From: JAMWZF01 sp041628615
Lineage (GTDB): Bacteria; Pseudomonadota; Alphaproteobacteria; Rhodobacterales; Rhodobacteraceae
Length of the DNA: 25,406 nucleotides
Direction of reading: 5' to 3'
Assembly: GCA_041628615.1 (NCBI GenBank)
Contig: JBFKOW010000030.1
Coordinates: 1-25,406 of the forward strand
This document shows positions 7,309 through 16,600 of this stretch, one piece after another. A program made the position numbers and the translations under genes. Positions within the stretch are counted from its first letter, which is position 1; every line of letters begins with the position of its first letter. The notes under the pieces were generated by a model, which saw nothing but the letters and a program-made list of their open reading frames with translations, was not told the DNA's origin and ran no database searches.

Positions 7309-8087
7309 TGGACCGCAGGGGCGCGCCGCGACGGCCCGCGCGCCCGTGGAACGGTCTCGCCCGCGGCGCGGCGGCGACGCTGGCGCTCGTGGTGGCGGCG
7401 GCACCGGACGGCGAGGCGATCGCCCAGCCCGTCAACGTTCCCGCCATCGTCAGCGCCGATTATGCCGAGCCGACCACCCGCTATCCCCACGGCGCCCTTG
7501 GCGACACCGCCGAATGGGGCGCGCTGGTCCTGAAGGTCCGGCGCTGCCCGCTCTGCGCCGGTATCTGGTATGACGACTACATCCTCCGGCTGCCCGAGAC
7601 CCGGGTGTTCGAGGATACCGAACCCCGGCTGGCCGATCTCGACGGCGACGGCAGTGCCGAGGTGATCGTGGTCGAAAGCGACGCCGCCCTCGGCGCCCGG
7701 CTCGCGGTCTACGACGAAACCGGCCTCGTTGCCGCCACCGCTTTCATCGGGCAGGTCAACCGCTGGCTCGCGCCGCTGGGCGCCGCCGATCTCGACGGCG
7801 ACGGTCGGATCGAGATCGCCTATGTCGACCGCCCCCACCTGGCCCGCGTGCTGCGGGTGGTCGAGTTCGGGCCCGGCGGCCTGCGCGAGGAGGCCAGCGC
7901 CGGGGGCCATACCAACCACCGCTTCGGCGACCCCGCCATCGCGGGCGGGATCGCCGATTGCGGGCAGGGGCCCGAGATGCTCACCGCCGATCCGGACTGG
8001 ACCCGGATACAGGGCACCCGGCTTGTCGCCGGCCGCCTGGTGACGCGGGATCTCGGCCCCTATCGCGGCGCGCTGGCCTGCCGCTGA
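7308..8087 (+). CDS. Exported FG-GAP/VCBS-like repeat protein, function unknown
   Basis: This is a 259-residue protein with an Arg-rich N-terminus and a hydrophobic stretch (about residues 18-33) ending in an A-I-A-Q type cleavage region, so it is probably exported. The mature part carries two D-L-D-G-D-G motifs near residues 110 and 161. Each is followed by a beta strand (AEVIVVESD and IEIAYVD), the signature of calcium-binding integrin-like FG-GAP/VCBS blades. A C-P-L-C pair precedes IWYDDYILRLPE, and two further cysteines lie near the C-terminus. With so few blades it may be a partial propeller. Its start overlaps the fdxE stop by one base, so it is translationally coupled to a cytoplasmic ferredoxin. 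The function is not recognised. Confidence 0.8.
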   Translation: MDRRGAPRRPARPWNGLARGAAATLALVVAAAPDGEAIAQPVNVPAIVSADYAEPTTRYPHGALGDTAEWGALVLKVRRCPLCAGIWYDDYILRLPETRVFEDTEPRLADLDGDGSAEVIVVESDAALGARLAVYDETGLVAATAFIGQVNRWLAPLGAADLDGDGRIEIAYVDRPHLARVLRVVEFGPGGLREEASAGGHTNHRFGDPAIAGGIADCGQGPEMLTADPDWTRIQGTRLVAGRLVTRDLGPYRGALACR

Positions 8088-8108
8088 GGCGGCCCGGACC
8101 GGCGCGGT

Positions 8109-8879
8109 TCAGACCGAGGCCGCGAGAACGGCGAGCGCCACGGTTTCGCTGAGCTGCTGGGTGGCCCCGAGGACGTCGCCGGTCTGCCCGCCCAGCCGGC
8201 GGCGCGCCAGGCCGCCGAGCCAGAGCGCCGGCAGCGGGCAGAGCAGCAGCAGTGCCGGCACCGCGCCCGGCCAGAGGATCAGCGCGGCCCCGGCGGCGAT
8301 CGCCGCGCCGCCCCACGCCGCCGCCGTCGGCGGCTGGCCGACCAGCCGGGACAGGCCGTCGCTGCGGGCCGGGGGCAGCGCCGCCATGACCGCCGCCATC
8401 GGCGCCCGGCCCGCCGCGCCGGCCACGATTACACCGGCCACAAGCGCCGCGCCGCCCGCTGCGGCCAGCGTGGCCAGCGCCTGCCAGCGCAGCCCGGTCA
8501 CCACGACGAGGGCGAGCGTGCCATAGCTGCCGATCCGGCTGTCGCGCATGATCTCGAGCCGCCGGTCGGGCGTGCCGCCGCCCCAGAGCCCGTCGGCGGT
8601 GTCCGCCAGTCCGTCCTCGTGCAGTCCGCCGGTGGCGAGGATCAGCGCCCCGAGGCAGAGCCCGGCCGCCAGCGGTGCCGGCAGGCCCAGCCCCAGCGCC
8701 GCCGCTCCCGCCAGCCCGCCGACGCAGCCCACGGCCAGCCCGGCCACCGGCCAGGCCCAGGCGTCCCCCGGCCGCACCGCGCCGCCCCCGCCCGGCACCG
8801 GGAGCCGGGTCAGCAGGCCGATCGCTGCGGCAATCCCGCGCAACGGGCGCACAACCGCGGTTTTCGGTTTTTCTCCCAT
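8109..8879 (-). CDS. cobS: Adenosylcobinamide-GDP ribazoletransferase (cobalamin synthase)
   Basis: This is a 256-residue polytopic inner-membrane enzyme. It joins adenosylcobinamide-GDP to alpha-ribazole (phosphate), the last step of the nucleotide loop of vitamin B12. The family marks are LLTRLPVP near the N-terminus and the acidic active-site motif GGLHEDGLADTADGLWGG. RRLEIMRDSRIGSYG comes soon after, and TGDVLGATQQLSE near the end. The rest alternates Ala/Leu/Gly membrane helices. The start MGEKPKTAV is chosen because longer versions would overlap the divergent cobT gene. In the aerobic pathway naming of Pseudomonas denitrificans the same enzyme is called CobV. Its stop is 21 bases from the convergent FG-GAP gene. 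Confidence 0.94.
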   Translation of the reverse strand: MGEKPKTAVVRPLRGIAAAIGLLTRLPVPGGGGAVRPGDAWAWPVAGLAVGCVGGLAGAAALGLGLPAPLAAGLCLGALILATGGLHEDGLADTADGLWGGGTPDRRLEIMRDSRIGSYGTLALVVVTGLRWQALATLAAAGGAALVAGVIVAGAAGRAPMAAVMAALPPARSDGLSRLVGQPPTAAAWGGAAIAAGAALILWPGAVPALLLLCPLPALWLGGLARRRLGGQTGDVLGATQQLSETVALAVLAASV

Positions 8880-8927
8880 GGAACCGAGCGTTAGACAGCC
8901 AGGGACACAAATGCAACGAGGTCGCCC

Positions 8928-9944
8928 ATGTCCGCTCCCTTCGAGTCCGTCGCCGAATTCGCCGCCCTTCTCGGGGCGCAGCCGGAGCCGGACGCGGCGG
9001 CGGCGCGGGCGGCGGCCGAGCGCAACGGCACCCTGACCAAGCCGCCGGGGGCGCTCGGACGGCTGGAGGATCTCGCGATCTGGTACGCCTCCTGGCGGGG
9101 CGATGCGCGGCCCTGGATCTCGGCGCCGCAGATCGCGATCTTCGCCGGGAATCACGGCGTCGCGGCGCGCGGGGTCTCTGCCTTCCCGGCCGAGGTGACG
9201 GTGCAGATGGTGGCCAACTTCGAGGCCGGCGGCGCGGCCATCAACCAGCTTGCAGATGCGGCGGGGGCGACGCTCGACGTGGTGTCGCTCGAACTCGACC
9301 GGCCCACCGCGGATTTCACCGAAGGCCCGGCGATGACGGAGGAGGAGTTCTGCGCCGCCCTGTCCGCCGGATGGCAGGCGGTGCGACCCGGCGCCGACCT
9401 GCTGGTCACCGGCGAGATGGGGATCGGCAACACGACGGCGGCCGCTGCGGTGGCCGCGGGGCTATTCGGCGGCACCGGCGCGGACTGGGTCGGCCGGGGG
9501 ACCGGGGTCGATGATGCCGGGCTCGCCCGCAAGGCGGCGGCGGTCGATGCCGGGCTGGCGGCCAATGCCGCCGCGCTGGGCGACCCGCTGCAGGTGCTGC
9601 GCTGCCTCGGCGGGCGGGAACTGGTGGGCATGGCGGGGGCAATCGCGGCGGCCCGGGCGCACCGGATCCCGGTCATCCTCGACGGTTTCATCTGCACCGC
9701 CGCGGCCGCCGCGCTCGCCGGGGTCCGGCCGGGGGCGCTCGACCACGCGGTGGCGGGCCATGTCGGGGCCGAGCCGGGTCACCGGGCCCTGCTGGACAAG
9801 CTGGGCAAGGAGCCGATCCTGTCTCTCGGCCTGAGGCTGGGCGAGGGATCTGGCGCGGCGGTCGCGATCCACGTCCTGAAGGCCGCGATCGCTTGCCATT
9901 CCGGCATGGCCACCTTCGCCGAGGCCAGCGTCTCGAAAGGCTAG
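8928..9944 (+). CDS. cobT: Nicotinate-nucleotide--dimethylbenzimidazole phosphoribosyltransferase
   Basis: This 338-residue cytoplasmic enzyme moves phosphoribose from nicotinate mononucleotide to dimethylbenzimidazole, making alpha-ribazole-5'-phosphate for the lower ligand of B12. Recognisable blocks are TLTKPPGALGRLEDLA, IFAGNHGVAARGVSAFPAEVTVQMV, GEMGIGNTT and GVDDAGLARK. GHVGAEPGH and GLRLGEGSGAA follow, with the catalytic-base glutamate at E306. It is divergent from cobS across 48 bases, too short for a cobalamin riboswitch, and the two genes supply consecutive pathway steps. The Pseudomonas denitrificans name is CobU. Length is normal for the family. Confidence 0.95.
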   Translation: MSAPFESVAEFAALLGAQPEPDAAAARAAAERNGTLTKPPGALGRLEDLAIWYASWRGDARPWISAPQIAIFAGNHGVAARGVSAFPAEVTVQMVANFEAGGAAINQLADAAGATLDVVSLELDRPTADFTEGPAMTEEEFCAALSAGWQAVRPGADLLVTGEMGIGNTTAAAAVAAGLFGGTGADWVGRGTGVDDAGLARKAAAVDAGLAANAAALGDPLQVLRCLGGRELVGMAGAIAAARAHRIPVILDGFICTAAAAALAGVRPGALDHAVAGHVGAEPGHRALLDKLGKEPILSLGLRLGEGSGAAVAIHVLKAAIACHSGMATFAEASVSKG

Positions 9945-9967
9945 GACCGGCGCCCGCGGCCGGCCGG

Positions 9968-11872
9968 TCAGATCTTGGCGCGCCCGCCGGGGGCGCGGGT
10001 GCGGTCCGTCGCCTCGACGCCCTCCTCGAGGGCCTGGGTCAGACCGGCCTCCAGTTCGGCCCGCAATTCGCGCGAGCGGGCCATGTATTCCGGGTTCTGG
10101 TCGACCGGCACGTCGGGCTTCCACAGCGCCGCCAGTTCCCGCATCGCGCGGCGGTCGTGATGGTAGAAGGCCATCTCGGCCTCGTTGGCCTCGAACTCGG
10201 ACAGGCCGACATTCTCGAGCACGTAGCGTCCCGCGCGCAGCGAACTGTCGAACAGCTCGCGGACGATGTCGTTCGCGCCGGCCTGGTAGAGCGCGAAGAC
10301 ATGCACCCGGTCCCGGGCCCGGGCGACGATGTGGATGTCGGGCCGGACGCGCCGGGCATAGGACACCAGCCGGGTCGCCGCCTTCGGATCGTCGAGCGCC
10401 ACCACCAGCACCTTCGCCGTCTCGATCCCGGCGGCATGGAGCAGATCGGGGCGGGTCGGGTCCCCGAAATAGCCCTTGAAGCCGAATTTCCGCATCGTCT
10501 GGACGGCGGCGAGGTTGTTGTCGAGCACCGTCGTCGGGAACCCGGCGCTTTCCACCAGGCGGCTCACCACCTGCCCGAAACGGCCGATCCCGGCGATGAT
10601 GACCTCGCCGCGCACGTCGATCTCGTCCTCGGGATGGTCGACGTGTTCGGCCGCCCGGCGGCTGAGCCAGTCATGCAGGATGAACAGCAGCGGCGTGACC
10701 AGCATCGACAGCGCCACCACCATCAGCAGCATGTCGCCCAGCCGCGGCGACAGCACCGATTGCTGCAGCGAGAACGAGATCAGGACGAAGCCGAATTCGC
10801 CGGCCTGGGCCAGCCCCAGCGTGAACAGCCAGCGATCCCGGCCGCGGAGCCGGAACGCGGTTCCGAGGATGTAGAGGATCGCCCCCTTCACGAGGATCAC
10901 GCCGAGCGTCAGCCCGATCAGGGTGAACGGCATCGAAACGAACAGCGCCTTGTCGATGCCGGCGCCCACGGTGATGAAGAACAGGCCCAGCAGCAGGCCC
11001 TTGAACGGCGCGAGGTCGCTTTCCAGTTCGTGCCGGAACTCGGTGTTGGCGAGCACGACGCCGGCAAGGAAGGTCCCCAGCGCCGGCGACAGGCCGACGA
11101 GCTGCATCAGCACCGCCACCCCGAACACCATGAGCAGGGCGAGCGCGGTATACATCTCGCGCAGCCGGGCATGGTGGATGTAGCGGAACACCGGGCGGGT
11201 CATGAACACGCCGACGAGGATCACAAGCGCCACCGCCGCGATCGTCACCAGCGTCACCCCCCAGCCCGGCAGCCCCTCGACGAGGCTGACCGCGTGGTGG
11301 GCGTCGCCGTGGTCCTCGGTGCTCCGCTGCAGCGAGCCGTCCGGGCTGATCGTCACCGCCTGGGTGATCGCCAGCAGCGGCAACAGCGCCAGCATCGGGA
11401 TTACCGCGATGTCCTGCGTCAGCAGGACCGAGAACGTGGACCGGCCGCCGCCGGTCTGCATCAGGCCCTTCTCGCTCAGGGTCTGCAGAACGATCGCGGT
11501 CGAGGACAGCGCGAAGATCAGCCCGATAGCCAGCCCGGTCTGCCACGGCTGGCCCAGCGCCACCGCGGCGCCGGTGATCGCCGCTGTCGTGAGCCCGATC
11601 TGCAGGCCGCCCAGCCCGATCAGCCGGTCCCGCATGTCCCACAGCGCCCGCGGCTCCAGTTCGAGCCCGATCAGGAACAGCATGACCACCACGCCGAACT
11701 CGGCGAAGTGTTGCAGTTCCTCGGTTTCCGACCCGATGCCGGGAATGAAGCCGAGCACGATCCCGGCCATGAGATACCCGAGCACCGACCCGAGCCCGAG
11801 ACGGGCAGCGAGCGGCACCGCGACGACGGCGGCCCCGAGATAGAGCAGCCCCGAGAACAAGAACTCCTGCAT
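9968..11872 (-). CDS. CPA2-family cation:proton antiporter, Kef-like, with TrkA-N domain
   Basis: This is a 634-residue protein with 12 or so membrane helices in the first 400 residues. It opens with FLFSGLLYLGAAVVAVPLAARLGLGSVLGYL in the style of KefB/KefC, with HFAEFGVVVMLFLIGLELEP and the GLAQAGEFGFVL motif. A cytoplasmic RCK/TrkA-N domain (about 418-535) has the nucleotide site GIGRFGQ near residue 427, then ALDDPKAATRLVSYAR. The C-terminal 100 residues are charged and helical. Relatives are glutathione-gated K+ efflux systems or Na+/K+:H+ antiporters; the ion and gating ligand cannot be read from sequence. It follows the Lrp-type gene on the same strand after 90 bases. No clear ribosome site precedes the ATG. 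Confidence 0.9.
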   Translation of the reverse strand: MQEFLFSGLLYLGAAVVAVPLAARLGLGSVLGYLMAGIVLGFIPGIGSETEELQHFAEFGVVVMLFLIGLELEPRALWDMRDRLIGLGGLQIGLTTAAITGAAVALGQPWQTGLAIGLIFALSSTAIVLQTLSEKGLMQTGGGRSTFSVLLTQDIAVIPMLALLPLLAITQAVTISPDGSLQRSTEDHGDAHHAVSLVEGLPGWGVTLVTIAAVALVILVGVFMTRPVFRYIHHARLREMYTALALLMVFGVAVLMQLVGLSPALGTFLAGVVLANTEFRHELESDLAPFKGLLLGLFFITVGAGIDKALFVSMPFTLIGLTLGVILVKGAILYILGTAFRLRGRDRWLFTLGLAQAGEFGFVLISFSLQQSVLSPRLGDMLLMVVALSMLVTPLLFILHDWLSRRAAEHVDHPEDEIDVRGEVIIAGIGRFGQVVSRLVESAGFPTTVLDNNLAAVQTMRKFGFKGYFGDPTRPDLLHAAGIETAKVLVVALDDPKAATRLVSYARRVRPDIHIVARARDRVHVFALYQAGANDIVRELFDSSLRAGRYVLENVGLSEFEANEAEMAFYHHDRRAMRELAALWKPDVPVDQNPEYMARSRELRAELEAGLTQALEEGVEATDRTRAPGGRAKI

Positions 11873-11962
11873 GGCGCCAGTTTCGCGGGTTCTGCAGGGA
11901 CCTGCAATCGAAACGGTGCGGCCCGCGCCCGCAACCCGTTCCGGGGGCGCCCGGACCGGCGG

Positions 11963-12436
11963 TCACAGCGGCAGCGGCGCGTCCTGCTTGATCTGCTCCA
12001 TGACGATCTGGCTCTGGACCCGGGCCACCGCCGGATGGGCCAGCAGAACCTCGTGGACCAGCCGGTTCAGGCCGCTCAGGTCCTCGGTCCAGACCCGCAG
12101 CAGGTAGTCCGCCTCTCCGGTCATGGTCCAGGCGCTGACGATCTCGGGTCGGGTCCGGATCAGGCGGCCGACGCTGGCCGCCTCCGCAGCGCCGTGCCGG
12201 TCGAGCTGGACCTGGACGAAGGCCTGCACGGTGAGCCCGATCCGCCGCGGATCGAGCCGGGCGGCGTAATGGTGGATCACTCCCGCCGCCTCCAGCCTCT
12301 GACGCCGCCGCGCCGTCTGGCTGGCGGAGAGCCCGAGGATCTCGCCCAACTGCTGGGCGGTGGCGGCCCCGTCGCGCTGGAGCGCGTCGAGAAGCCGGAT
12401 GTCGGTCGGATCGAGGGCGATGCGGGAGTCAGGCAT
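11963..12436 (-). CDS. Lrp/AsnC-family transcriptional regulator
   Basis: This 157-residue DNA-binding protein has a winged helix-turn-helix (about 8-60: LDPTDIRLLDALQRDGAATAQQLGEI...SQTARRRQRLEAAGVI) and a RAM effector domain (about 68-150). The RAM domain includes the GEADYLLRVWTEDLSGLNRLVHEVLL segment. Such proteins usually bind an amino acid and act as octamers on curved DNA. It is divergent from hppD across 125 bases containing two inverted repeats. This layout suggests it controls hppD and its own gene in response to an aromatic amino acid such as tyrosine or phenylalanine; the ligand is inference. Its transcript may continue into the CPA2 antiporter. Confidence 0.92.
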   Translation of the reverse strand: MPDSRIALDPTDIRLLDALQRDGAATAQQLGEILGLSASQTARRRQRLEAAGVIHHYAARLDPRRIGLTVQAFVQVQLDRHGAAEAASVGRLIRTRPEIVSAWTMTGEADYLLRVWTEDLSGLNRLVHEVLLAHPAVARVQSQIVMEQIKQDAPLPL

Positions 12437-12450
12437 GAAATGCAGAAACC

Positions 12451-12502
12451 ATGCGAATTCTTCGCGTATCTTGATCTAATAAGCTCGTGAATGCACGCAT
12501 TC
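12451..12502. promoter_or_regulatory. Two inverted repeats, candidate Lrp-type operators between the regulator and hppD
   Basis: The first repeat (12451-12467) has arms ATGCGAA and TTCGCGT around TTC, pairing 6 of 7. The second (12489-12502) is a perfect GAATGC-AC-GCATTC. Their centres are about 37 bases apart, between three and four helical turns, and the DNA between is unusually AT-rich (TATCTTGATCTAATAAG). Spaced palindromes in an AT-rich divergent gap fit binding of an Lrp-family oligomer. A TATGAT hexamer at 12519-12524 could be the hppD -10 box, in which case the second repeat overlaps its -35 position. Confidence 0.5.
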
Positions 12503-12561
12503 TTCCGCAATGGCGCGGTATGATCGCGCGCGAAACGTCATGAACAGCCCCGGAGCCTGCG

Positions 12562-13662
12562 ATGGGTCCTTTCCCGCACGACGCCCCCCGCGCCACGATC
12601 ACCGAAAGCAATCCCGCCGGCACCGACGGGTTCGAATTCGTCGAGTTCGCCCACCCCGAGCCGGACAGCCTGCGCAGCCTGTTCGGGCAGATGGGCTTCA
12701 CCCACGTCGCCAACCACAAGTTGAAGGCGGTCGAGCTCTGGCAGCAGGGCGACATCACCTACGTGCTGAACGCCGACCCGGACAGCTACGCCGCGCGGTT
12801 CGGCGCCGAGCACGGCCCCTGCGCGCCGTCGATGGCGTGGCGGGTGGTGGATGCGGCCCATGCCTTCGATCATGCCGTGGCCCGCGGAGCGGACCCCTTC
12901 GACGGGCCCGGCAAGACGGTGGACTGGCCGGCGATCCGCGGCATCGGCGGCAGCCTGATCTACTTCACCGACCGCTACTACGATGACAGCCCCTACAACG
13001 CCGAGTTCGACTGGATCAGCGACGCCCATCCCCACGGCGTCGGTTTCGCCTATCTCGACCACCTCACCCACAACGTCCACAAGGGCAACATGGACGTCTG
13101 GTTCCGCTTCTACGGCGACCTGTTCAACTTCCGCGAGATCCGGTTCTTCGACATCGAGGGAAAGTTCACCGGCCTGCACAGCCGGGCCCTGACCTCGCCC
13201 TGCGGACGGATCCGCATCCCGATCAACGAGGACCGGGGCGAGACCGGGCAGATCGTCGAATACCTCAAGCGCTACAACGGCGAGGGCATCCAGCACATCG
13301 CGGTGGGTACGAAGGACGTGGAGATCTACGACGCCGTGGACGCCATTGCCGCGAACGGCATCCGCTTCATGCCGAAGCCGCCGCGCAGCTACTACGAGAT
13401 GAGCCGCGACCGGGTGTCCGGGCACGAGGAGCCGCTCGACCGGATGGAAAGGCACGGCATCCTGATCGACGGCGAGGGCGTCGTGGATGGCGGCGAGACC
13501 CGGATCCTGCTGCAGATCTTCTCGCGCACCGTGGTCGGGCCGATCTTCTTCGAGTTCATCCAGCGCAAGGGCGACGAGGGGTTCGGCGAGGGCAACTTCA
13601 AGGCGCTGTTCGAATCCATCGAGGCGGATCAGATCGCCCGCGGGGTCCTCAAGGCCGGCTGA
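12562..13662 (+). CDS. hppD: 4-hydroxyphenylpyruvate dioxygenase
   Basis: This 366-residue non-haem iron(II) enzyme converts 4-hydroxyphenylpyruvate to homogentisate in tyrosine breakdown. It has the two-VOC-domain layout, with iron ligands H167 (YLDHLTHNV), H245 (GIQHIAVGT) and E331 (FFEFIQRKG). The ligand glutamate is followed by the GDEGFGEGNFKALFESIE closing helix, in which the C-terminal gate lies. Other conserved marks are the NEDRGETGQIVEYL segment and FYGDLFNF. A GGAG site lies 6 bases before the ATG. No other homogentisate-pathway gene is in the window. Control by the divergent Lrp-type protein is likely. Confidence 0.96.
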   Translation: MGPFPHDAPRATITESNPAGTDGFEFVEFAHPEPDSLRSLFGQMGFTHVANHKLKAVELWQQGDITYVLNADPDSYAARFGAEHGPCAPSMAWRVVDAAHAFDHAVARGADPFDGPGKTVDWPAIRGIGGSLIYFTDRYYDDSPYNAEFDWISDAHPHGVGFAYLDHLTHNVHKGNMDVWFRFYGDLFNFREIRFFDIEGKFTGLHSRALTSPCGRIRIPINEDRGETGQIVEYLKRYNGEGIQHIAVGTKDVEIYDAVDAIAANGIRFMPKPPRSYYEMSRDRVSGHEEPLDRMERHGILIDGEGVVDGGETRILLQIFSRTVVGPIFFEFIQRKGDEGFGEGNFKALFESIEADQIARGVLKAG

Positions 13663-13685
13663 CCGGCCGCCCGAAGCCGCGGGGG

Positions 13686-16600
13686 TCAGCCCCGCGGCAT
13701 CTCGAGCCGGTAGGTCCGGCCCCGCTGGGTGTAGTCGAGGTAGCTCTCGCCGATCGCGGCCACCCGACCGCCGTCGAGCCGGTCCCCCAGGCTGACTTTC
13801 ACGAAACGCCCGTTGCCCAGCCGCACCAGCGCGCGCCGGTTGGACGGATTGCCGTAGACCCCGATCAGGCTGATCTGCCGCAGGTTGATCGCGTTCTGGT
13901 CTGTAGCGGCCGCAGCGACACTTTGCGCCGTCGGGCCGGAAGAGGGTGCCGCGGCGACGGGTTCCGGTTCGGCGTCGGCCTCGTCGGCCTCCCGTTGCGC
14001 CTGCTGCTGTTGCTGCCGTTGCTGTTGCCGCTGCGCCAGCCGGGCCTCGTTGCGCCGCGCCTGCTCCACCACCCGCGCGAAGTTGCGGGGCCGGGCGTCG
14101 GGCCGGGCCGAGGCCGTTACCGCCTGAGCGGTGGCGTCGACGATCTGCGGCGCGGCGGCTTCGGCGGCGCTGACGGCGCTGGCGATGGCCGCGGCAAGCG
14201 CCGCGCTCGCCGAGGCGTCCTCGTCGGGCGGCGCCGCCGGAGCGGCGGCGGGGTCCGGCGCCGCCGGGGCCAGATCCGCCGGGCGGGCCCGCGGCCGGAA
14301 CCCGGCCAGTGTCGGGTCCGGTTCAAGCAGCACTCCCGGCGGCACGTCAAGGCTGTCCGGCCGGGCCACCGGGCGGAACGCCGCGAGAGCCACGGCGCCC
14401 GGCGCGAGGGGCGGCTCGGTAACTTCGGCCGACCCGGCGGCCGACAGGTCGTTCGCGGCGCGCGTGGCCTCGGCGCCGGCGTCTTCGGCGGTCTCCGGGG
14501 CGGCCCCGGTCTCGGCAGGCACCGGAACGGCGGTGGCGGCGCGGGCCGGGGGCCGCAGGGCCGGAGCCCCGGAGAGGACCAGCAGACCGTCCGACGCGCT
14601 CAGCACCGCGCGGCCGTCCGGCGCCGCGGCGACGGTGACCACCGGAGCTTCGGGCTCCGGCCGGGCGGGCGGCTCGACCGGCGGTGCGCCGTCGATGACC
14701 ACGAGCCCCTCGCCGATCGCGTCCTCCGCCGCGGGGGCCACGGCCTCTGTCGCAAGGGGTTCGGTCGCTGCGCCGGCCCCGGACGCAAGGGCACCCGGAT
14801 CAGACGGGCCGGTCGCGGATTCCGGGGCGGCGTCCGGAAGCTCCGCCGCAAGGGTTTCGGCCGCCGCGCCGGGTGCGGGGGCGGGCGCTGCCGGATCGGC
14901 TTCGCTGGCCGCGGGGGGCGGGGCCTCGGCGATCTCCGGGGTGTCCGGGGAATTCGGGGTGTCCGGGACGTCGGCGGCCTCGGGCGCCGGGCGCACCGGC
15001 GGCGTCACCGGGGGGCGTCCGGCGATGACGACAAGACCGTCCTCGGCGACAAGCGGCGGGGGCGGCTCCGTTCCCGGCCGGGCGGGCGGTTCGACGGGGG
15101 GGCGGCCGGCATAGACCACCGACCCGTCAGGCAGCACCGTGCCCTCGGGCGTGGCAAGGATGAAGCCCCGTGCGTCGCGCGGGTAGACCACGCCGGCCGG
15201 CGGCGGTGGCGGCGGGGCGATGAAGGACAGGTCGCTGCGCAGGCTGCCGGCGTCCGGCAGGCCGGGCAGGGCGGGGCGGGCGACGGCCGCCGCCGGTTCG
15301 GACGGGCCAAACGCGCCGATCGTCCCGGCGCGGGGCAGGATCGGCAGCCGCGGCGCACGCTGCCAGACCCCGGTCGCGGCATAGGCGCGCTCGGCCTCGT
15401 CGGGGCTGAGCACCCGGCCAGAGGGCGGCGGGGGCGCGGCGCGGTCCGGGGCCGGGCTCTCGGGGTCGAACCCCGGCACCGCGTCGGCGCTGGCGGCGCC
15501 GGCAAGCGCCTCGGCCGGCGGCCGCGGCGGGGCGGGGGCCGGGGGGGCGCCGGGCAGGGCCGCGCCGGGCGTTTCGGGCAGCGCGGCGAGCGGCTGCTGC
15601 GGGGCCGGCGCGAGGCCCAGATCGGGGGCCGATTCGGCGGCCTCCGCCGGGACAGCGGCGACATCGGCGGGTTGCGCCGCGCCGCGGTTGAAGAAACGGG
15701 CGAGGCCCTCCTCGGTCAGGGCGGCGTAGGCGGCCACCGCGGCCATGAAGACCAGCAGCAGGATCGTCAGGATGAGGCCGAGAAAGCGGGGCTTGCCGCC
15801 CACCTCACGGCGCCGGGGACCGGGGCGGCGGGAGGTGCCGAAGACGGAACCGGCGACGGCTTGGGGCGCTTCGGCCGCCCCGGTCGCGGCGGCAGCGGCG
15901 CGGGCAGCCCGGCGGCGCGAGAAGAACCCGCCGCCTTCGGCCTCGCCGTCATCGCCGCGCGCGGATTCGGCCTGTGCCGGTCGCGGATCGGCGCGCAGCG
16001 ACGGCGCGGACACGCCGGGCAGCGTTCCGGAGGTGACCAGCGTCGGCGCGGCGCGGCCGCCGTTCTCTCCCGGCTGCGGCACCTTGAGCGCCGCGCCCGG
16101 CAGCTGCGCACCCAGCACCGTCCGGTCCGGATCGGCCGGCCGTTCCGGCGCGGGCAGCGGCGTTCCGACCTTGGTGATGTCGGGCATTTCGGTGGGCAGC
16201 GGCGCGCCGACCACGGTGAGGTCCGGCGGCGGGTCGAGCGCGCTGATCGAGGCCGGGGCCGGACGGTCCGGCGGCCCGTCTCCCGCCCGCGCCGGGCCGT
16301 GCGCGGCCCGCGGCGGGTCTGTCGGGTCGCGCCGGGTGGCGAAGGCCGGGCCGCCGCCGGAGCCGGAGCCGCCCTGTTTCGGCGGCGGCGCCGCCGCCGG
16401 GCCTGCCGGGGCCGCGAGCGGCGGTTCGGTCTCGGTCCTCCGGCTCTGGAACCCGGTCACCGGGCTCGGGCCTGCCGTGTCGGCCCCTGCCGCGCCGGGT
16501 CGCGGTTCCGTGGCCCTGACCGGCGGTTCGGACCGCGGCGGGACGGTCGGAGCGCGCCGGCTGGCGAAGCCCGCCGTGGCGGCGGCAAAGACCGTGCCCG

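Noticed and set aside
8880..8927. Cobalamin riboswitch controlling cobS or cobT
   Set aside because: The divergent gap is only 48 bases and has no B12-box-like sequence.
9893..12490. Long plus-strand open frame opposite the antiporter and regulator genes
   Set aside because: Its translation is His/Arg/Gln/Asp-rich and featureless, while the minus strand encodes clear CPA2 and Lrp families.
13990..14060. CAG-type microsatellite in the Gln-rich segment of the giant protein
   Set aside because: The codons are interrupted by Arg and varied bases. It is better seen as a Gln/Arg-rich helix than as a DNA repeat tract.
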